Source of the DNA: Elusimicrobiales bacterium | GTDB taxonomy: Bacteria; Elusimicrobiota; Elusimicrobia; Elusimicrobiales; UBA9959 | Assembly (NCBI GenBank): GCA_028713125.1 | Contig: JAQTOU010000008.1 | Coordinates: 89,256 to 153,255 of the forward strand | Direction of reading: 5' to 3' | DNA: 64,000 bases | Part shown: in pieces, positions 59,416 through 64,000 of the stretch | How positions within the stretch are numbered: position 1 is the stretch's first letter | Layout of the letters: each line of letters begins with the position of its first letter | Notes under the pieces: generated by a model | Database searches by the model: none | Told to the model about the DNA's origin: nothing | What the model saw: only the letters and a program-made list of their open reading frames with translations | Translations under genes and position numbers: made by a program

Positions 59416-59436
59416 CAGCCGGCCGGCCGGGGGGAG

Positions 59437-60531
59437 TTACTCCGCCACGGGGAAATAGATCGTGAAAACGGCGCCGCCTTTCGGGAGGTTAGCGGCTATG
59501 ATCTGGCCGCCGCTCTGGTTCACTATGCCGTAGACGGTGGAAAGCCCGAGGCCGGTCCCCTTGCCTTTGGGCTTGGTGGTGAAAAAGGGTTCGAACATGC
59601 GCGGGAGCACCTCCGGCGGGATGCCGGGCCCGGTGTCGGAGAGCTCAAAAACGGCGTAGGTTCCGTGTTTCAGCGAGGGGGGGGCTTCATCCGGCCCCAC
59701 GGTATAGGTCTTTATAAATATTTTTCCGTTGTCGCTCATCGCGTGCTTGGCGTTTACGGCGAGGTTCAGCACGGCCTGCTTGAACTGTTCCGGCTCTATC
59801 TTGACGGTCGCCGGCTTCTTGTCCAGCTCGTAGGAGACCGTGATGCCCTTGCCCAGCAGGTTATCCAGCATTAATTTAAGCTCGGCCAGCGGCGCGTTGA
59901 TAGTGGTGCGCACGGGACTTATCTCCTGCCTTCTCGCGAAAACCATCAACTGCTTGATAAGGTTCGCGGTCACTTTAGAGGAACGGAGTATTTCGGAGGC
60001 CAGCTTGGCCCCTACCGAGCCGGGTTCCAGGTCCTCTCCGATAAGCTCCATTGAGCCGATTATTATGGTCAGCAAATTGTTGAAATCGTGCGAGATCTGT
60101 CCGGCGAGCAGGCCCATCGACTCCATCTTCTGGCTATGGCTAAGCTGGGCTTCCAGCTGGGCCTCCCGCGCTATGTCGTGGCGCAGCACCAGGAAATACC
60201 TGGGTTTGCCGTCGGAGCCCAGGACGGGAGAGATGCGCACCTCTTCATTGATAAGTGCGCCGTCCTTGCGGCGGTTAGTGATGCGGCCGTTCCAGCGCCT
60301 GCCGGCTTTCAGGGTTTCCCACATCTCTTTGTAGAAAGAGGGCGTGTGTTCGCCGCTTTTCAGGATCCGTGGGTTTTTCCCGATGACCTCCTTCCGGGAG
60401 TAGCCGGTAATCTTTTCAAAGGCCGGGTTCGCGTAGATTATGATGCCATCCAGGTCGGTAAGAAGGACGGTCTCGTCGGCCTGCTCAATGGACTCCAGCA
60501 GGATGGCGGCGGTTTCGGCGGAGATCTTCAT
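59437..60531 (-). CDS. Orphan PAS sensor histidine kinase
   Basis: 364 aa, no membrane segment. PAS domain at about 15-125 ([22 protein letters not shown]), then a short coil, H-box [19 protein letters not shown] (His near 148), N-box [11 protein letters not shown]1 DTGPGIPPE and G2 GKGTGLGLS. No response regulator is adjacent, so its partner is elsewhere. It sits alone on the minus strand inside the purine genes, between purNH and purB. Confidence 0.92.
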   Translation of the reverse strand: MKISAETAAILLESIEQADETVLLTDLDGIIIYANPAFEKITGYSRKEVIGKNPRILKSGEHTPSFYKEMWETLKAGRRWNGRITNRRKDGALINEEVRISPVLGSDGKPRYFLVLRHDIAREAQLEAQLSHSQKMESMGLLAGQISHDFNNLLTIIIGSMELIGEDLEPGSVGAKLASEILRSSKVTANLIKQLMVFARRQEISPVRTTINAPLAELKLMLDNLLGKGITVSYELDKKPATVKIEPEQFKQAVLNLAVNAKHAMSDNGKIFIKTYTVGPDEAPPSLKHGTYAVFELSDTGPGIPPEVLPRMFEPFFTTKPKGKGTGLGLSTVYGIVNQSGGQIIAANLPKGGAVFTIYFPVAE

Positions 60532-60568
60532 GGAGATATTGTAGCAAAACTCGCGGCGGGCGGCCGAT

Positions 60569-60598
60569 TTTACACGGCGAGCTTTTATGTGTTAAAAT
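60569..60598 (+). promoter_or_regulatory. purBA promoter
   Basis: TTTACA (60569-60574), 18 bp, TAAAAT (60593-60598). The predicted start is near 60605, leaving a 55-base leader. Confidence 0.55.
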
Positions 60599-60608
60599 TA
60601 CTTGCAAG

Positions 60609-60645
60609 ACCCCTGCTTGCCGACGCGGACGCGGGGTATTTTTTT
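60609..60645 (+). terminator. Terminator-like hairpin in the purB leader (possible attenuator)
   Basis: ACCCC-T-GC (60609-60616) pairs with GCGGGGT (60631-60637), one bulged T, with an inner CCG/CGG stem, followed by ATTTTTTT. It lies between the promoter and the GGGGAGG ribosome site (60646-60652). No gene upstream on this strand needs a terminator here, so it may control purBA by attenuation. Confidence 0.5.
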
Positions 60646-60659
60646 GGGGAGGCGACTCT

Positions 60660-62063
60660 ATGCCGGCTCTGCGGAATATAAACGCGGTAAGTCCCCTGGA
60701 CGGAAGATATTCCGGCAAAATGGGCGGCCTGGGCCGGGGTTTCGGCGAAGCCGCGCTGGCGCGCTACCGCGCGCTGGTAGAATGTACCTATCTTCAGAAG
60801 CTCTGCGCCACGCCCGGCGTGGCCATAAGAAGGCTCAAGCCCGCCGAAAAAGACCTGCTCCGGAAGCTGCCGCTGCTTTCCGACAAGGACGTACTTCAGA
60901 TAATAGCCATCGAAGAAACAGGATCCGGCCGGATCCCGCCTACCAGGCACGACGTAAAAGCGGTGGAGTATTTCCTTAAGGAGAGGCTGAAGCGCACTTC
61001 CCTCCGCGATATAACCGAGTTCGTCCATTTCGCGCTCACCTCTGAAGACGTCAATAATATTTCCTACGCGCTGATGCTCAGGGACTGCCTTAGCGCGGAG
61101 ATCCTTCCCGCCCTGGAGGAGATCCTCTCGGCGCTGGACGCCCTGGCCCTGAAGCACGCCTCGGCGCCGCTGCTGGCGCGCACCCACGGCCAGCCCGCCG
61201 TCCCCACCACTTTCGGGAAAGAATTCCGCGTTTTCCACGCGCGGCTGCGCCGCCAGGTAAAGCAACTCAGGTCCGCCCGCATCTGCGCCAAGCTGAACGG
61301 CGCCTCCGGCAACTACAATGCCCACGCCGCGGCGTTCCCGGCCGCGGATTGGCAGAAGTTCTCGAAAGAATTAATAGAAAGTTTTAATTCCGGCTCCGGG
61401 CCCGCCCTGGAATACAACCCCTTCACCACGCAGATAGAACCCCATGACAGCTACGCCGAACTGTTCGATAACCTCCGCCGCGCCAACACCATCCTCCTGG
61501 CCTTCTGCCAGGATATGTGGCGCTATATCTCGGCCGGCCTGGTAAAGCAGAAGGCCGTGGCCGGGGAAGTGGGTTCCTCGACGATGCCGCAGAAAGTTAA
61601 CCCCATCCATTTCGAGAACGCGGAGGGGAACCTCGGCCTCGCTAACGCGCTTCTTGGCTTCTTCTCCTCGAAGCTGCCCGTCTCCCGCCTGCAGCGCGAT
61701 CTCTCGGACTCTACAGTGGAGCGCAATTTCGGCGTGGCCCTTGGGCACGGGCTGGCGGCCTATAGCTCCGTGCTTGCCGGCCTTTCCCGCGCCGCGGTGG
61801 ACGAAGCCGCGGCCCGCGCCGAACTCGGGCAGCACCCGGAAGTCCTTGCCGAAGGCATACAGACCATCTTAAGGCGGGAAGGCGAAACCGGCCCCTATGA
61901 GCTTCTAAGCAAGTTCACCCGGGGCCGCGAAGTCACCGCCGCCGGCCTGGCTGAATTTATAGACGGGCTTCAGCTGAAGCCCGCGATAAAAGCGGAGCTG
62001 AAGCGGCTCTCGCCCCTTAACTACACGGGGCTTTCGGAAAAAATAGCTAAACGCAAGGAGTAA
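60660..62063 (+). CDS. purB: Adenylosuccinate lyase
   Basis: 467 aa, the longer E. coli-like form. SPLDGRYSGK start, LARTHGQPAVPTTFGKE, GASGNYNAH and the fumarase-superfamily signature GSSTMPQKVNPIHFENAEGN with the catalytic Ser. Acts twice: SAICAR to AICAR, and adenylosuccinate to AMP. Four bases before purA. Confidence 0.96.
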   Translation: MPALRNINAVSPLDGRYSGKMGGLGRGFGEAALARYRALVECTYLQKLCATPGVAIRRLKPAEKDLLRKLPLLSDKDVLQIIAIEETGSGRIPPTRHDVKAVEYFLKERLKRTSLRDITEFVHFALTSEDVNNISYALMLRDCLSAEILPALEEILSALDALALKHASAPLLARTHGQPAVPTTFGKEFRVFHARLRRQVKQLRSARICAKLNGASGNYNAHAAAFPAADWQKFSKELIESFNSGSGPALEYNPFTTQIEPHDSYAELFDNLRRANTILLAFCQDMWRYISAGLVKQKAVAGEVGSSTMPQKVNPIHFENAEGNLGLANALLGFFSSKLPVSRLQRDLSDSTVERNFGVALGHGLAAYSSVLAGLSRAAVDEAAARAELGQHPEVLAEGIQTILRREGETGPYELLSKFTRGREVTAAGLAEFIDGLQLKPAIKAELKRLSPLNYTGLSEKIAKRKE

Positions 62064-62067
62064 TACA

Positions 62068-63087
62068 ATGCCTGTAGATATCGTTGTAGGCGGCCAGGGC
62101 GGTGACGAGGGGAAAGGAAAGATCTGCGCGTATCTGGCGAGCAAAGGGGACTACGATTACTCCATAAGGGTGGGCGGCCCCAATGCCGGGCACACGATAT
62201 TTTTCAATGATAAAATTTACACGCTCAAGACCATGCCCGGCGGCTTCGTCAACAAGCGCGCGAAGCTGGTGCTGGGCGCCGGAACCTATATCATAACGGA
62301 CTGGCTGGAAAAGGAAATAGCGTTGACCGGGGCGGAAAACCGCCTGATGATCGATCCGCACGCGGTGATCATAGAGCCGCGCCATACGGAATCCGAGCGC
62401 GCCGATACCCGCATGATGGGCACGATAGGCAGCGTAGGCACGGGGCTGGGCGCCGCCGTGCGCGACCGCATAGACCGCAAGCCCCTGCGCTTCGCCAAGG
62501 ACGAGCCCCGCCTGAAAAAATATATCAAGGACGTGCCGGAGCTGCTGAACAAAGCCCTGGCGAAGGGCTCCCGGATGCTGCTGGAGGGTACGCAGGGTAT
62601 GAAGCTTTCCAACCTGCACGGCGAATACCCGTTCGTCACCTCTCGCGACACTACGGCCTCCACCTTTATGGGAGAAGCCGGCCTGGGCCCGAAATACGCC
62701 GGGGAAGTCTATGCGGTATTCAAACCCTATGTCACGCGCGTCGGCCCGGGGATGGTCGCCAACGAGATAAAAGATATGAAAGTCCTGTCCAAGTACCACA
62801 CCGCGGGCCGCGAGGTAGGCAGCGTCAGCGGCCGCCTGCGCCGGGTGGGCGGCTTCGATATGGACGTCGCCCGCCAGACCGTGAGCATCAATTCGGCTAC
62901 CAGGCTGGCGATAACGCACATCGACCTGCTTGACGGGGCGGACGTTACCCGCGGAATAAAGAGCTTCACCGGTCAGGCTAAAAAATTCATGGCGACCCTG
63001 GAGAAGGTCTGCGCCGTTTATCCTTACCCCAAAGTGGCGCTGGTTTCCTACGGCCCGGGGCTCTTCGACGTTCTGAAGTTGAAATAG
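62068..63087 (+). CDS. purA: Adenylosuccinate synthetase, short archaeal-type
   Basis: 339 aa against about 430 for usual bacterial PurA. GTP-binding GGQGGDEGKGK and GGPNAGHT (bacteria usually have GxQWGDEGKGK and GGHNAGHT), catalytic Asp13/His equivalents, EGTQGMKLS, SRDTTAS and TAGREVGSVSGR. Length and the GGPNAGHT motif match the archaeal short form, which lacks about 90 residues. Converts IMP to adenylosuccinate. Ends the purine cluster. Confidence 0.93.
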   Translation: MPVDIVVGGQGGDEGKGKICAYLASKGDYDYSIRVGGPNAGHTIFFNDKIYTLKTMPGGFVNKRAKLVLGAGTYIITDWLEKEIALTGAENRLMIDPHAVIIEPRHTESERADTRMMGTIGSVGTGLGAAVRDRIDRKPLRFAKDEPRLKKYIKDVPELLNKALAKGSRMLLEGTQGMKLSNLHGEYPFVTSRDTTASTFMGEAGLGPKYAGEVYAVFKPYVTRVGPGMVANEIKDMKVLSKYHTAGREVGSVSGRLRRVGGFDMDVARQTVSINSATRLAITHIDLLDGADVTRGIKSFTGQAKKFMATLEKVCAVYPYPKVALVSYGPGLFDVLKLK

Positions 63088-63140
63088 GACAGCGTTTTCA
63101 AAAAATGCTATTATTGAAAGCGCAGTACTTACCACCTTTT

Positions 63141-63180
63141 GCCGCGGTAGCTCAGTGGTAGAGCACTGGTCTGAAAATCC
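63141..63180 (+). pseudogene. Broken tRNA-Phe(GAA)-like 5' half
   Basis: Starts GCCGCGG (acceptor 5' strand), TA, D-stem GCTC (63150-63153) with GAGC (63161-63164), then CTGGT and loop CTGAAAA with GAA anticodon. After TCC the sequence departs: the anticodon stem closes with only two or three pairs, there is no TpsiC arm (GTTCRA) and no CCGCGGC to close the acceptor anywhere in the next 800 bases. It looks like half of a tRNA left at a recombination junction. Confidence 0.55.
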
Positions 63181-63240
63181 GCCCGGACGAGTTTAGCGAA
63201 GTTGGGCCAAACTCAGTCCTCATATAGAAAACGGCTAATT

Positions 63241-63267
63241 AAGCCCCGCTGATGTTTAGCGGGGCTT
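63241..63267 (+). terminator. Intrinsic terminator
   Basis: AAGCCCCGCT (63241-63250) and AGCGGGGCTT (63258-63267), seven-base loop, further GGCT/AGCC pairing outside, then ATTTTT. Probably ends purBA and tRNA transcription. Confidence 0.85.
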
Positions 63268-63958
63268 AGCCATTTTTAGGGGCCGATGGACACCAATATG
63301 GACACCAAGAAGCTGTGAATAAATAGGGGTATCTATATGGATTTCGTATTCTTCGTGAATTTCCTGTGGAGAGCTCCTGCCTTCTAAAAGGCCCGCCCAG
63401 TTTGCCAGACCTTTACAAACCTTGTTCTCCGACGTAAACCCGTTTTCCGGCTTTGCTGCAGAAAGCCGGATTTTGCTGAATTTGGGCCCGCGAATGGCAC
63501 CAATACGGCACCATCTTTGAATTCCTTATTTTACAGTTTGTAACGTAAACCTTTACGCCGGATATTTGGCAGCGCACCTCCAACCTGTCAGGGGCAAGCG
63601 GGGGATATTTCAATAATATCGGTCTTTGGCCTGCCGTATACGCCAGGATTTGCCGGGCGCCATGGTCTGCGCCGTCATCCGAGTCGCCAATCCGGACCTT
63701 ATGCTGAAATTCCAGTAATGTTAATGTTTCCATTGCAATGGCCATAACGGAAGTTATATTCTTTGCGATAGGGGAAATGCCCACGGCAATGCTTTGCCAC
63801 GCCACAACCATGCGCTTAATATTTTTAACTATTTTTATTATCTTCGCTTCCCTCTGCCTTCCGGTGGGATCGTCCGCTATCCCGTCCTGTATAATTGAAA
63901 CATATTCTGTAGCCTAAATCTGTTGACATTCTGGCCTCCGGAAATCCAAGGAGGAAGG
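63268..63958. other. Spacer without a gene I can support
   Basis: About 690 bp with lower GC than the rest. It holds GGACACC-N5-GGACACC (63288-63306) and GGCACC-N5-GGCACC (63496-63512), both around CAATA. One minus-strand open frame of 132 codons (63811-63413) has no ribosome site, no recognisable domain and odd composition. TATAAT occurs at 63890-63895 and TTGACA at 63923-63928, not in proper spacing. Confidence 0.6.
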
Positions 63959-64000
63959 ATGAAAACGAAGAAGGTATTCGGCATAGCCGAGAAGCTGGAG
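63959..64000 (+). CDS. Start of an unidentified gene (partial)
   Basis: ATG at 63959 follows a strong AAGGAGGAAGG ribosome site. Only 14 residues, MKTKKVFGIAEKLE, are visible before the window ends, too few to assign a function. Confidence 0.7.
   Translation, partial: MKTKKVFGIAEKLE

Noticed and set aside
59400..59440. Terminator between purNH and the histidine kinase
   Set aside because: GCCGGCCGGCC is self-complementary but has no loop and no T run.
63413..63811. A 132-codon minus-strand gene
   Set aside because: ATG start but no ribosome site, no recognisable domain and unusual composition. Kept only as part of the spacer description.

Overview
The window (about 60% GC by eye) reads as the chromosome of an uncultured, Gram-negative-type, largely anaerobic bacterium. 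An outer membrane is indicated by a TolC-family protein, a predicted beta-barrel and a lipoprotein. Anaerobic life is indicated by rubrerythrin, superoxide reductase, hybrid cluster protein and a PurF that keeps its iron-sulfur ligands. Elusimicrobiota is my weak guess at the phylum; nothing here proves it. Genes are tightly packed, with many ATGA, GTGA and TAATG overlaps. Several promoters sit so close to their start codons that the mRNAs should be leaderless.

Region 1 (1-17341) is a purine and N-heterocycle catabolism island: the start of a dihydropyrimidine-dehydrogenase-type Fe-S subunit, a Ser/Thr kinase with TPRs, an SsnA-type 8-oxoguanine deaminase, a phosphofructokinase, a MocA-like Mo-cofactor nucleotidyltransferase, an anion permease, a class III adenylate cyclase, XdhC, a two-subunit xanthine dehydrogenase and a MoaD-like protein. 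A bidirectional terminator separates these from a second, three-subunit molybdenum hydroxylase with a different substrate pocket. Region 2 (17443-31155) is an envelope region: secreted C11 peptidase, membrane protein, lipoprotein, two membrane glycosyltransferase-like proteins, a secreted rhodanese, and a TolC-HlyD-MacB type efflux operon.

Region 3 (31230-38437) is a candidate electron conduit on the minus strand: a membrane-anchored FAD/2x[4Fe-4S] oxidoreductase, a b-type membrane cytochrome, two exported multiheme cytochromes with 17 and 19 CXXCH motifs, and a predicted outer-membrane barrel. Region 4 (38618-48240) is a stress block: the rubrerythrin, thiol peroxidase, superoxide reductase and rubredoxin operon, then an Rrf2 regulator, quinol NO reductase, a small siroheme-type Fe-S protein and its partner, a hemerythrin/RIC protein, a NifU-like protein and Hcp. 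Palindromes with TGGTA half-sites lie at rrf2 and hcp, and a second shared element lies upstream of norZ and hcp.

Region 5 (48264-63087) holds most of de novo purine synthesis: purE, purC, a tandem-duplicated purS, purL, purQ, purF, purD, purM, a fused purN-purH, then purB and an archaeal-length purA. A three-way-junction inverted-repeat element sits between purM and purNH, and a terminator-like hairpin lies in the purB leader. The right end (63088-64000) has a broken tRNA-Phe-like 5' half, a terminator and an unexplained, more AT-rich spacer, and ends with the first codons of a new gene.
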